Under the pieces are notes generated by a model. That model worked only from the letters and a program-made list of their open reading frames with translations, did not search any database and was not told the DNA's origin. Made by a program: the position numbers and the translations under genes. Positions 42,339-53,645 of a stretch of DNA of 64,000 bases are shown in pieces (the stretch's first letter is position 1; the number at the start of each line of letters is the position of its first letter). This stretch comes from Aplidium turbinatum (lineage: Eukaryota; Chordata; Ascidiacea; Aplousobranchia; Polyclinidae), in assembly GCA_918807975.1 (NCBI GenBank), contig OU964935.1, positions 7,713,823 through 7,777,822 on the forward strand, written 5' to 3'.

Positions 42339-45300
42339 TTAGATTGAGTCTTTGTACCTTTCAGTATCATCTCTTTCGTATTCTTTTTGCAGTCCAGCCC
42401 TGTAGGTTTTTACTTTGAGCCTAGTATGTGTTTTGTAAAGGACTTTGTCAACCAGAACCGTGTCCAGGCTGTTTATTCCGTCAAACCTCGGTCGACTGTA
42501 GGGTTATTACACTGGTCAACAAAATTTTTGTTGCATTTCTACCAACACTTGTTCTTATATAATTTGAGGGCGCACATTCCAAATAATTTACGCCACCTTG
42601 ATTTTTATTAATAAGTTCATGAACAAAATTCATTTCAAAATACTTTTTGGCGTGTTAAAACTTCTAGGATAGATTTAACTGCAACCAGTGGTCTTCTGAA
42701 GTAGTCAAGGATAACATTATCGGACTGAATGAACATTTTAGAAACGTTTTTATTTAACGCTCTCGACACCGGGCAGGTGATTTTATATCCATTTGGCCCA
42801 CTTCTAGAAGTCTCTAATTTCAGCCCACAAGTGAGCTCAGTTTTTTTGTTACAGCAGACTAGTTTTAGTAGCAAGTTGAAAATGATAATGACACATAACA
42901 AAAACTAAAAATGAATTTAACTTATTCTTTAAAAAATAATTTACTAGACAATTTTGAATAGCCTACCTTGTGTAGTTTTTATTTGACCTCCATACTAGAA
43001 ATTTTTTTGCACGTATTCTTTTTGAGATATCATCATCTTCACCTCTCCACTCCTGAAAAAAATAGTTCCTAAAGTATACTGTAAGTATAAGCTATAATAT
43101 GATTGTTTTGTTCTAGTTTATATTAAAAATACATATAACTGAAAACAGTGCACACCGCTCGGCCTTCCGCCTTCTCAGCGCAGTAGGTACACTGGGCAAG
43201 GCCACGGAGATATATACCTCCGTGTGACGTTTTTCCATTTGTGGAACTATCCTCCAAAAAATGGTATAACTGCACTGCTTCTGCTTTTGTAGACGTATTG
43301 GATATTTGATATTAACTTCCCCAAGAAGTCGTCGAAACGCTACAACTTTTAAATTACCTGTGTGACATGTCCGTTGATATTAGCACACATGTGCAAGCTT
43401 TAATAAATCAGTTTTGAATAACAATTTGGTAGTGCTGGTGTAAGGCAGTGATTTTCAACATGATTATGTTCCGCGGTACACTATATCGTTCCGTAAAAGA
43501 TCGTCAGGTGTTCCGCAAGAATTTGTTAAAATGGACTAGCGTTCTATGGAACACAGGTCGAAAATTAAAATCACAACGGCTTTGCGTTTGTCTTTCTGCA
43601 ATTCCTGCCCGAATATCAACTTTGTGCTCATCCAAACAGGCCCAAATATCGCATTGAGAAAAACTGAAAGTGATTAAACTGTTGTTGTATTGTTTATTTT
43701 CTTGCATTATGGATTAGCTCATATTATAAAATCCGATTTGGTGTTCCGCAACATTATTTTAATGCATAAAGTGTTCCATGGCTCAAAGAAGGTTGAAAAA
43801 CACTTGTGCAAGGAACACTTTTTAAGCAACCTGGCGTATAGGGAGGCAGAAAGTGCAACAAAAAAATACAAGAACACGAATTAATGCGACAAAAAAAACG
43901 GTCTGAATTGTAGAGTGGACATTTCCAACTGAAGCAAAAGGAATAAGGTAAAAATTAGGACTATCCTAAAGGGTGGAAATTTAGACAGCCTGAGAGTATA
44001 TGCTACTGAGGTGGAAATTTCCACCTCAGATGAAGGGTGGAATTTTACACCTTTTGTGGTAGAAAAATTCACCCTATAAGTGTATAGGCCTAGGGTGGAA
44101 AACAGAGACTAGGGTGGAAATTTGTACAGTTTAGGGTGGATTTTTTTGGGGGTGAAAATTTCCACCATTGCTCAAGGGTGGAAATATCCACCATTTTTGG
44201 TGGAAAAATCCACCCTACAAAAGCATAGAGTGGAAAACAGAGACCACCCCTAGGGGTGGAAATTTATATAGCCTACCTTTTACTTAGCAGTGTACTACTG
44301 CCAACCTTGCCAAAGTGCTCAAACTGCTAGCAGTGAGCTTTGCGCAATGCACAGCAAGGTGTCTCCAGTAAAGTGCTCAATCGGCATAATCCAAGAGCGT
44401 CCATAACTGCGCACAGTGCATACCGTTTCGGCCTTAGGCCATTATATATATACAGTATAAGCTACAACCAATGACGTACGCAGAATTTTTTCTAGGGAGG
44501 GCATTCGATTTTTTTTTTCGATTTCAAATGAAAACAAATTGAAAAAACCCCCATTTACTAATAATTATTAACCAATAAGTCATATTGTGTAAGATTAATC
44601 TACCATACTCAGTTTGCATTGACGATAATTTTTTAGTTTACAGCAACTATAGTTTACACAATTGGAAAGATTTTGTATTGAAAACAAAAAATGTGATATA
44701 ATACTCTTGACGTCGCATATAATGTTGTAGCTTGCGTACACGACGTAGTGAGCTTACTCAACCCAATAAACCATGCGTATTGACGGTACGTTCAGTGGCG
44801 TAGGCTACGCAGGATTTTGTTACTGGGGAAGTATAGAGCGTTCGATATGACTTGAGATTTTTTTATCAAGAGTAGCAATGCTATACTTTATAGTCTGACC
44901 AAGGATTAAGGTAGCCGAGGCTATTTGGTGAAATATAAACTCTCACTGTCTTTGCGTATGTAGCCTAACTGTACTTTTGGATTGAATTATTATTATGTGA
45001 ATACGAAAAGTATGATAGTATGCCCTAGGACTAAATGGATAAGTGAAAACTGTAACAGTTCGGTTAACCTGCAATGTCCCAAGATTAAAGTATAAATCGA
45101 ACCTCTCTGTGAAAGTTTAAATATCATATGCAATTTATTACAGTACTTTAAACAAAATTATCGCACTCTGAATATATATAACGAAAAAGAAGGGCTACCG
45201 TACAGAGCCGTGTGAGCACCATACTGCTCCCGCCCCTTCCCCCTGCCTCCGAAATTCACTAGTGGGCCTATCCTTTTTAGTAAAGGTGCCTAAAGTGTTT

Positions 45301-48300
45301 TTCAAACCATAGGTGTGAATACAAAAACATCAGACTGACTTCACAATCTGTTTGAACTCTGTCTTTGACTACATATACAATACACAGGGCTATAGCGTTT
45401 AACTAAAATAACTAAAAGATTTTAGGGCCGTTTTCAGAGCATAATTTGGCAATGAAAAAAGCCGTCTCTAAAACATGTAATTGCATCACCCTTAAAATAC
45501 AAAAACTAAAAACTAGAGAAAAGAATGACACATTGTTTGTCTTAAAAAAAATACGGTAGGTTGAATACAGCAGGCTATAGTATACAGCCTATACGTAAAC
45601 AATGATAAACTTAGTTAAAAGAATGGCTGCGTAGAGTTTCCTTCCGTAGGCAAGTCCTCTCTGCTCCTGAAATGTTTTTGAATTACAAAAAATCACTTTG
45701 AATGCAAAAGTGCACGCTGGATAATCCCTGTCCACGCTTCTGGATGCTATTATTGAACATCTTTGTCGTTTCATGAGCATTTCATTTTGGACAAGTCTTA
45801 TGCTATCAACCCACATTTTCCAAGAAAGCGAGAGCGTAGTCGGCTTTTATTTCCTCTGTGACTTCAGCAAAATAGCATAGATTTACTAGTTTTTCTGATT
45901 TAAAATAGTCATTCTAAATGATGATCAACAATACAATATCGATATATGCATTATGCAATCTAAGCTATAAAATGTCGAGTTATTACAGCAGTATATAGCG
46001 CGACCTACCTGTTGGGAAGCACTGCTTTAGAAGTCAAGCCTTGCCAAGAATTCAATCCTTACAAAATTAAATTCAATCTTTAATGGTATAAAAACTGAAA
46101 AAAATCGCAATTTATACAAACTATACTATTAAAATATTGGTATACCTTATCTTGACTTACTTCATATTCATTGGAATACCCGTTCACAGCAAGAAACTGA
46201 TCTTCTGTGAAACCAACAGCTGCGCCAATAGATAGATAATCGTGAAGTGTATAATTGTGTTTTTCAATGCATGGTGCGTAATGCACGAGGTTGTCTTCTG
46301 TGAAGCAGAGAAAATAAAAAGTGAAAAAGTTTAGAAAAAGATGATGTGTTTGTATGAAATAAAAATCGTATAGGTTATTAACATTTAAAATTTCATTCCA
46401 ACAGTTAGAACTGTTCCAAATTTTATTTCTTAGTCATTTAACATAAGACCTATTAAAGCAGTTATTTAGTTGTTTTTTTGTTGTTGTTCACCATAACATT
46501 TTAGTTTTTTTTTTTTGAATCCTTATCCTCGGACTGACAAAGCCTTGATAGATTATTCTTGGTAGTCTCGCATACTTGTAAAGGCTCTTGACGCAGGGCG
46601 GTTACCGAGATTGGCAGAGTGAAGTTATCCGGTTGTTGAAGTGTTGGTGCCGAGGAATTATTCCATTCACTAGGTGCCGCTGAATGGAGAGCAGTCCTGA
46701 AATGCGTTGCTCAAGTGCACACCCAATAGTCGAACCAGCGCCGCGTGACCTTGAACCGGGCGCGTAACCACTGAGTTATTGGGTCAAGCGTAACCACTGA
46801 GTTTATTATGCTAACATGTTACTTAGGCCAGCGCTGTCTTGACTCTTGTCAGACCTTACAACTGTCTTTACATTGTACACTGTACACTTTACACTGTATG
46901 AAATCGCGGGTTTACTTGTAAGCTGCTTCGCCTGCTGCCAGAACGCGCATGGTGCGCATGATCACCAAACTTGTCAGGCATAAAAGCTTTACCCTCATCA
47001 CCGGCAACTCAAGACGAAGCAGATTGTGACCTTTGAGAAATGTCGTCCCACAGGGATCGGTCCTGGACAGGGGCCGTTGAGAGGATAATTTGGGCCTGGT
47101 ATCAAAGGGATCGTCGGGCCCCAAATCAAACGATTTCTAATGAAAGTTTACTATATTGTATTCCAAAGAACACGCGGTAGTTTTTTCAAGTTTCTGGTTC
47201 CTTTGGAAAGTGTATGAGCTCCTAAAATCATCCTGGATCCGGGGCCCAAAAGGACCCCCTGTCAACACCACTGGTGTTAGATCCACTTCCTTTTAACATC
47301 TACACCCACGACCTGCCAAGCACGGTCTCCGTGAAATACGCGTGTGTGGACAACCCGTTTTTAACCGTGGCACCAACTTTCCATCTACATAATCGGAAAG
47401 CTAATCGTGAGCTGGATGTGTTTCTCGGCAGTCAAGTAGGCTACATGCAAGGCACTTACTAAGTAGCTGAATGTCAAGAACAATGAAAAATCTCTGTCTT
47501 TTTGGCTCGAGCCAAAGTACCTCCGAGTGACATAAGACAGATTGCTAACATATCGTCACTACCTGGTGTCATTGCGTAAGAAAACAGCTCAAACGACGAC
47601 GATGTGGACTATCTTACTGTGTTAGTTTATTATAAGTTAGGTTTTGAATAATGCTATTCAATCCAGTGAATTTGTTATCTGTCTTCTCTCTGCGATATTC
47701 TAAATTTACTCTAAACCAATAAATGATTAAACTTTTTGTACACTTTCTTTATATTTAAGTGATCGACCTTATCACCTATTAATGCTTGTGCACTTGTGCA
47801 GTATTGCCTTCTTACTTTTCACTCATTCATGAAAAGTGTCTTGTGGATTTGGGTATGGGTTCTCTAATTGTGCTTAGATTAGGAAAGCCACTTTTTAAAT
47901 GAAGCGATGATTTTAATGAAATTTGTGAATAGAAAACCCTATAGACCTAATTAGTCAGGTTCGAGTCTACAAAGGCATCAACATCTCTTGCAGAATAATT
48001 CCTCCTAATGCCCAAAGGTAGCCAATTTAGAAACGTATTATAATGGATCTGCCATTTTTCACAGGGCGTTAATTTTAATCAGCTCTAAATCCATTGAACG
48101 GAAATCCCTCTTGCAAGTTACTCGCTAAGTATCATCTTGAGCTTTTAGACTTAGCATTATCATAACAGCAGAGCTTTAGGGGCTCTGATACAACTACTAT
48201 TACAAAACGTTTACCTCTGCATGTGTACAGTATCCTGTCGTCTTCCGCTATAATATTCACGTCATGAAAAATATAACAATCAAAGGGCATCAATTTTCTC

Positions 48301-51300
48301 GCGTGCTCAAACGCAGTGTTCATAAGTTGACCTGAATAGAAACAAATGAAAAACAGGCCTGTGAAGTTGGAGCAAATAACTTTGTCTACTAAGCTACATA
48401 GGACTACTTTAATTTGTGCTTGGTAGGTTACCAATGAGATCCTTGGGTCCTAAATGAAGACACTTCCAAGAAAAACGCATTATAGACTATTTAAACTTCC
48501 AAAGAATACGTAGTGGTTTCTTTAAACTCCCAGACCCCTTGGAAATGTTACGGGCCTTTAAAATCATGCCGGGCCAGGATCCAAAAGTACCTTCCGGACC
48601 CCCCTGTCAACGCTACTGGACTTCACTTAAGACACGTTAAACTTCTTCCAGCTTTAACTCCATGACTGTTATGAAAAGCAGGGAGACGATTGACGAGGCA
48701 AAAATATTGTTTTGTTATTTTATCTGATACAAATACATAGCCAACGATGGGTGACACCAAAAATTTCGAATGTCAAAATAAACCAATACATTAATTATTT
48801 AAAACAGTCTTAACAAGATTTAGCCAAAATTGAGCAGATCTTTGCATTTTAAACAAAAATGATTAATTGGGCGTCTTCATGTAACTACACGTAGTAGGCT
48901 ACTCATACAATAACATTTTCCTACCATGGCATTTCTAGCCAGGAGCAATCTAAGAGGATTCTTCGTTACGCGTATGATTTTTTTGTGACAAAACAATGGC
49001 ACCTACTAAGTAGCTCAAAATGGATGCACGCCTGACTTTACAAACTAAATTCAACACCAAGCCAAGGTGATTTTAAGCTTCAAATATAAATAGGCCCACA
49101 ATACTTCGACAACCGGAAGCTTTCATGCTGCTAATTTTTTGACCGGCCTGACATCAATAGCTCAAATCCTCTACATTCTACAAGTATGTGAAACCGCCAA
49201 ATTAAATTTAAGGAGGATTTCTTAGTCCAAAGTTGAAGATTCCCACAACCAATTACTTTTTAAGCGAATTGAACCTGGTAACCCATTTACGACTCGGCCT
49301 GGTTTTTACTTCAACAAAATTTGCATTTATTTTTGTCTTATGCCCTTTCTTTTGACTTTCTATCAAAATCAAACCAAAAATCTTGTTTTAAAAATATGAA
49401 TTGTAATAATATCTCGATTTGTAAAACTCGGTGAATCGTCTAACTAATACTCTCGATTGCACAGGGCTGCAGTAATTTATGACAAGCCACTCGTCCTGCA
49501 AGTTACCTTTGTTAAATAATTCATCATCAGCCTGTTCTGACACAATGACAATGTAGCACAGTTGTTGTCGCTGAAGCAGCTCATGAATGTAGTAAAGGAA
49601 ACACCTAAATAGGAAATCCATGTAATCGTTATAACATTTTAATACTAGTCAAAATACAATAGCAGTTTTTCACTTCGTTACGGGCATAAACTATCCTCTC
49701 AACTGGCCTGGCGCCACATTCGGAAGTGTTCATGTAAAAACAGGGATTCTTTAAACGGGGTAGGCTACATGAAACTTTTGGGGTTTATGCACAAGTCTTT
49801 GAGTCTCCCTAATAATCCAATGGAAACAGTATCATACATTTTTAAGAATGCATTAAATTATTTCAAAAAAGAAGATGAAATAACGCCTGTTCTCAAAATA
49901 ACTAAGCATTGTAGCATAGGTTTCATTTACCCTCATTACTCCATTTAGGATCTCACTGTTTGACACAACAATCCACCTTATTTCAATCTGTAAACTATAT
50001 AGGCTATACTGTGATCTGGCCACTTTCACACCCAGGACCGTTAGGATATTTTGGGTCCGGTACCAGTGAAATTCCTATGCGGTCGTCTAAATCGATAATT
50101 TTAACAAAAATACACCATATTCGAAGAAAAAGTGTCAGTTTCTTCAAGTTCCTGGCCCTTTATTGGGAAGGGGACGGGCCGCCAAAATTATCCCGGGCCG
50201 GATCCAAAGTAGCCTACTTCTCTGGACCTCTTTGTCGCGCTACTGTTCATACCACTCTGGTAATGTAAAGTACTGCAGAACGAAGAACTCTCGATTGCTA
50301 ATGAAATCGTTTTTCGTCGTTAGGCTATTTGCGCCAAGTGGTTATGTTTTTGTTTACTGTATCATCGGTCAGGGGAGGCCTTCAGGTCTCGTTGTGGCAG
50401 AAATACGGTAAGTTTTTTTTGTTTTTTTTTGGAAACAATTCTTATCAGTTTTAACTAAACCTAATTGACTATTTAATTACTATTCGTTTACTCAACCAGA
50501 AACAACATACAAAAATTCTCTCAGCTAGTTCCACGAAGAAGTTGCTGCAAAGTAGCATAAAGAATTATTAAAGGGGCCAAGTTGGATAAAAGTGTAAGAA
50601 CCACGTAGGTATGTGAAAGGTTACTGAAATGTCATAAAGTAGATTTTGTAATCTTTGCATCAATCTACTTACCTGAGATATTTTTCTTTGTTTCGATAAG
50701 GAATAATTACTGCATTGTAGCCACGACATTCACAATATTGTGGCCCCGAATGGTATCCTCCCAACTGAAGATTTGGATATGAAACAGCTAACTCTTCAAA
50801 CGTAACAGGCCAGTTAATATTCTTCTTATTTTTTTTCCTCACTTTAAGTTTAGAACGTTCTGCATACAATGAATGAATAAAAACATATTGTGTTTTAACT
50901 TAATTATTGCCTAGTGCAGTCCATCCAACTATATGTATTTTTTCAAAAAAGGGCCAATTTACAAGCTTGAAGAATTTACAGCTAAACAAAGGATACCGAT
51001 ACTACAAAGCTAAAAAGTGGTCGCCACCAGGAACGGATTAGGTCACTAGATGTTCGAAAATTTTCCAGATAAACGTTTAACTTTGGGCTACTCAGTTGGC
51101 CACTATGCCCTATAAGTTATAGGTTGCTATAAGAGATAAGGTCCAATTGTTTAGAGATATGCCGTACTGTAGGCTACATATCCTTTCAACCAAAATATAT
51201 AAAAGTTTATCAAATGTTGTTTGTTGTTGTTTTATTATCTTTATCCTGCATTGCGGGAAAGCGGACTTGAGCGCAATGCATCGGTGTACGCCTTCCGACG

Positions 51301-52175
51301 TACACCTGACCCACGCTGCAGCCGACTGCAATGTCTGTTTCCGGTTGTCTACTCTACTTATGACTTAAATTTGGTACTACCCATTACTCGAAATCGATCA
51401 CTAGGTAGAGGCAATTATCGTAAAGTTTCTTGCCCAGAGAAACAACAGCAAGTGCGGGTGGCTGGAGTCGAACATGCAGGCTCTCGACTGCGAGCCCAAC
51501 GCGCTAACCACTCGGCCACTGCTGCCAAATAAAAGAAGAAAGGAGCTTCGGCTTTAGTTTTGGCTTAATAAAAGTGAGGTTACTTTTATATCTAAATCCC
51601 CACTCTCATTTAGTTTGTTTCACTCCATTGATTCTCCTGCTTGGTTTGATTCACCCCTGCAGGCTTAGCCTACCAATTATTCAACGTGACATCTCGTTGC
51701 ATTAAATCAATAGAAACTAAACATTTTACTTACCGGGAATGTTTACATCAATGTGACTTCGAAGTAACGGAGACTGCGGAGGACAAAGAGGTTTCAATGT
51801 TGACTTTTTAATTTCATGCTGTTTTATAGTAAAGGAAATGTTTGTGGCATTAGTAGTCAATGTACTTTTAGTTTCAAGTTTTGGTTTTATCAACCCATAG
51901 CCATACGAGCTATATTTAAGTCGTAATGGGCATGTTGGCAAAAACTTTTTCATAATAAACATGAATGTGTCAGGGTCTCCAAGTGTGAGCGCATGAAGCA
52001 ACTTGTTGCGCAGTTTTAAACTTTTGAATTCCTCAGCGCATTGAGAGTCAAGTTTCTTTTGGACAGTTTTGCTTGGTTGTCTTATTTCACTCCTTTCAAG
52101 CAACATTCTCAACAAAAAGGCTGGAAACATCAAAATCGTGATCAATATAAGCAATCTCTTCAACGACAGTCGCAT
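42339..52175 (-). CDS. Beta-1,4-galactosyltransferase-like type II Golgi protein (7 exons)
   Basis: GT7-family enzymes add galactose or GalNAc to GlcNAc-type acceptors in the Golgi. Exons in transcript order: 52175-51734, 50859-50673, 49604-49507, 48331-48215, 46297-46161, 43052-42967, 42495-42339. Phases agree, giving 407 codons plus stop. The N terminus is MRLSLKR followed by a membrane anchor (LLILITILMFPAFLLRMLL) and a long stem. Family landmarks: NAVIIPYRNKEKYLRCF, LLQRQQLCYIVIVSEQ, IFHDVNIIAEDD, QFLAVNGYSNEY, EWRGEDDD and DGINSL. The metal motif DVD reads DVN, and WGWGGEDDD reads EWRGEDDD. The stretch between EDDD and DGINSL is short, lacking the usual H-x-RD segment, so an exon may have been missed. 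Subfamily not assigned. Confidence 0.85.
42510..42905 (-). other. Unclassified repeat-like block in the last B4GALT-like intron
   Basis: It begins on the + strand with ACACTGGTCAACAAAATTTT, a terminus-like sequence next to the exon 7 acceptor. On the - strand a frame of 88 codons (42901-42635) includes YKITCPVSRALNKNVSKMF and ends LEVLTRQKVF, with AATAAA about 25 bases after its stop. It does not resemble a galactosyltransferase. It may be the 3' end of an unrecognised element gene. I cannot assign it. Confidence 0.4.
43446..43805. mobile_element. CAGTGATTTTCAAC hAT MITE (8-bp TSD)
   Basis: The left end CAGTGATTTTCAAC pairs with the right end GGTTGAAAAACACTT. The flanks GTGTAAGG (43438-43445) and GTGCAAGG (43806-43813) agree at 7 of 8. 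GTGTTCCGCAA and TTCCATGGCTCAAAG are internal. At 360 bp it is non-autonomous. It lies in the intron between exons 5 and 6 of the B4GALT-like gene. Confidence 0.87.
43900..44305. repeat. Repeated GGGTGGAAATTTCCACC palindromic words
   Basis: The words GGGTGGAAA and TTTCCACC occur about a dozen times in both orientations in 400 bp, often joined as the 16-bp palindrome GGTGGAAATTTCCACC. The block ends CTTTTACTTAGCAGTGTA, close to the reverse complement of the start of the smaller related block at 53487 (CTACACTGTAAATC). This suggests a TACACTG-ended MITE family. Confidence 0.65.
44310..46160. other. Intronic sequence without a supported gene
   Basis: Intron of the B4GALT-like gene. Fragments ending in GACGTACGCAGAATTTTTTC (44474) and CAGTGGCGTAGGCTACGCAGG (44794) look like MITE termini, but I could not match partners or target duplications. 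The frame 45816-45589 is discussed among the rejected items. Confidence 0.45.
46515..46800 (-). mobile_element. tRNA-headed SINE, family A, copy 3
   Basis: Inverse orientation. The A-rich tail appears as the T run at 46507-46519, then CCTTATCCTCGGACTGACAA and the family body. The head ends in GTCGAACCAGCGCC with the A-box side GTAACCACTGAGTTATTGGG. The A-box side GCGTAACCACTGAG is present twice at its 5' end. It lies in the intron between exons 4 and 5 of the B4GALT-like gene. Confidence 0.85.
47040..47276. mobile_element. GTCAAC(G/A)CYACTGG MITE, copy 1
   Basis: The right end is CCCCCTGTCAACACCACTGG. The interior TTCCAAAGAACACGCGGTAG and CATCCTGGATCCGGGGCCC is shared with 48440-48620 and 50025-50250. 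The left limit is approximate. All three copies lie in introns of the B4GALT-like gene, in the same orientation. No transposase. Confidence 0.7.
48440..48620. mobile_element. GTCAACGCTACTGG MITE, copy 2
   Basis: Shares CTTCCAAAGAATACGTAGTG, CCCTTGGAAATGTTACGGGC and the right end CCCCTGTCAACGCTACTGG with the copy at 47040. It lies about 110 bp upstream, in gene orientation, of exon 4 (48331-48215). Confidence 0.72.
50025..50250. mobile_element. GTCAACGCTACTGG MITE, copy 3, diverged
   Basis: Contains TTCTTCAAGTTCCTGGCCC, GGGCCGGATCCAAAGTAG and the right end TTTGTCGCGCTACTG. More diverged than the other two. A shorter relative of the right end is at about 36040-36060 (CCAACGCTACTGAC), in Sec24 intron 21. 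Confidence 0.65.
51232..51530 (-). mobile_element. tRNA-headed SINE, family C
   Basis: On the - strand the head has A box TGGCCGAGTGG and B box GTTCGACTCC with Ser/Leu-tRNA-like spacing (GTTGGGCTCGCAGTCGAGAG between). The body includes TTTCTCTGGGCAAGAAAC, and the tail is AT-rich with repeated TTG/CAA units near 51212-51235. Only one copy is seen in the window. It lies in the first intron of the B4GALT-like gene. Confidence 0.82.
51734..52175 (-). CDS. Exon 1 of the B4GALT-like gene: signal anchor and stem
   Basis: Start at 52175 (MRLSLKRLLIL). A seven-residue basic cytosolic tail precedes about 19 hydrophobic residues, then a Ser/Thr/Lys-rich stem with several N-x-T/S sites (for example NATNIS). 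The donor G|GTAAGT at 51733 is strong. TTTCTTGTTCACACAG ends 12 bases before the ATG and is a good 3' acceptor, suggesting a 5'UTR intron or spliced-leader addition. Confidence 0.82.
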
Positions 52176-52902
52176 TGTCACTGATGCTGTGTGAACAAGA
52201 AAGCAATGTTAATGAGACAACAGAGGTCTAATGAGACAAGTAATGTTACAGTTAGCAGTACAAAGTAAAAAAGGTAATTGCAAGAACAAAGTCATTAATG
52301 TCAAGAAAAGATAAAAGCAAAAACTTCTCATCAAAGTTTATATTGTCAAATAATCCGCTAACCGTTGTACCCTGTATCATAAAGTTCACAGGCGACTTTG
52401 CATAAAAATTTACAAGAGCACACTTAAAACCTTCCTCAGATTTTTTCGGTACAAAACCTCGTGTTAGCCCAGGGCTGGATTTCAGCCGGAGCGGTCCGAG
52501 CGCCGCTCCGGAAGCTTGATTAAAAAATTGACTTCTCCGGAACGGCGTTCCGGAAGCTCAAATATTTTATACTCTTATTATGTTTTGTCCTGTTCAGTAA
52601 AAGTATATCCATAATTCTTGATGAGTCGAACACGTTAAATCGGGTATTCACTCTGATAATATATCTTCGTATCAGTCTTGACAGAAGCGAACCTGTGAAT
52701 GTATTTGTCTTGTTGAGCTCGCTATTCTTACGGCGAATGGCATCTATGATTCCCTGAAGAGCTGCCTAAAATCATATGGCATGTCTACAACATTTTTATC
52801 TTTTTGTTTGATTGGTATGGTATGTGATGGCGCGGCTGTGATGATAGGTCGCCAAAATGGTGTAGCAAAATGGCTTCGTGATTAATTTCCAGACATTGTG
52901 GT

Positions 52903-53292
52903 GTGGTATTGTGCAACCATAGATTGGAACTATCGGTTCGTCATGCTGTAAAATCAGTCAGTAATTTGAATCGATTTCAATCTTTTATGGACAAATGCTA
53001 TAGCCATTACCACGCTTCTCCTAACAATAGCAGGGAATTGGGTGAATGTGCAGCGGCTGTTGAAGTGCAGTTGTTGAAAATCGGAAGGGTGCTGGACACA
53101 CGTTGGGTAGCCTCGAGTTTCCGCACAGTTAGTGCCGTCTGGAATGATTTCCCAGCACTTGTCGAATTTTTCAAAAAGGGGGCTATTAGCGACACAAGAG
53201 AAGATAACATCCACGGATTTCTTGTTGGACTTGGCTTTGATGTACGAATACTAGCAAGAATTATCCAAAATAGCCTAAGCCTTGAACTGTAA
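52903..53292 (+). pseudogene. hAT transposase middle fragment
   Basis: About 129 residues. The CNHRLEL motif is the hAT W/C-x-x-HRL-x-L signature, followed by RVLDTRWVASSFRTV, the conserved DTRW-type block before the dimerisation domain. It resembles the transposase group that includes the domesticated KIAA1586-like proteins. The catalytic first Asp region upstream is only faintly visible (CDGAAVMIGRQNGVAKW around 52825-52875). Confidence 0.82.
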
Positions 53293-53486
53293 AACAGAGC
53301 ATGTAGGCTATACTATTTAAGATGCAGATAACAAAATTAATAATCTTGCAAAATTATTTGAAACACGCGGAACGAACCCGGACGACATTATGGCATTGCT
53401 AAGGATGCTGAAGAAAACTTAGAGTTCAAAGGTGTAGAATTACATGTAAACAATTGCAGAAATAGCCCGCTAATCAATCCCCGCAT

Positions 53487-53645
53487 CTTCTACACTGTAA
53501 ATCAAAAAGTGTAACTTAGTTTTAACCACTTCTAGGGGTGGTCTAAAAATTCTACTTCTACTTTTTCATTCCCACCCCATAGCCTATTGGGAAAGATGGT
53601 CATTTCCACCCTACCAAAGGGTGGTATTTTTCACCCAACAGAGAA
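53487..53645. repeat. TACACTG-ended GGGTGG MITE inside the hAT
   Basis: Starts CTACACTGTAAATCAAAAAG and contains TAGGGGTGG, TTCCACCCTACC and AAGGGTGGTATTTTTCACCC, words shared with 43900-44305. It sits between coding blocks of the hAT transposase, so it inserted later. The right terminus is unclear. Confidence 0.6.

Noticed and set aside
45589-45843. A - strand frame (SWKMWVDSIRLVQNEM) considered as a catalytic exon of the B4GALT-like gene
   Set aside because: A much better exon carrying EWRGEDDD lies at 43052-42967 and joins exon 5 in phase. The 45.6-kb frame lacks the GGEDDD motif and has a weak acceptor.
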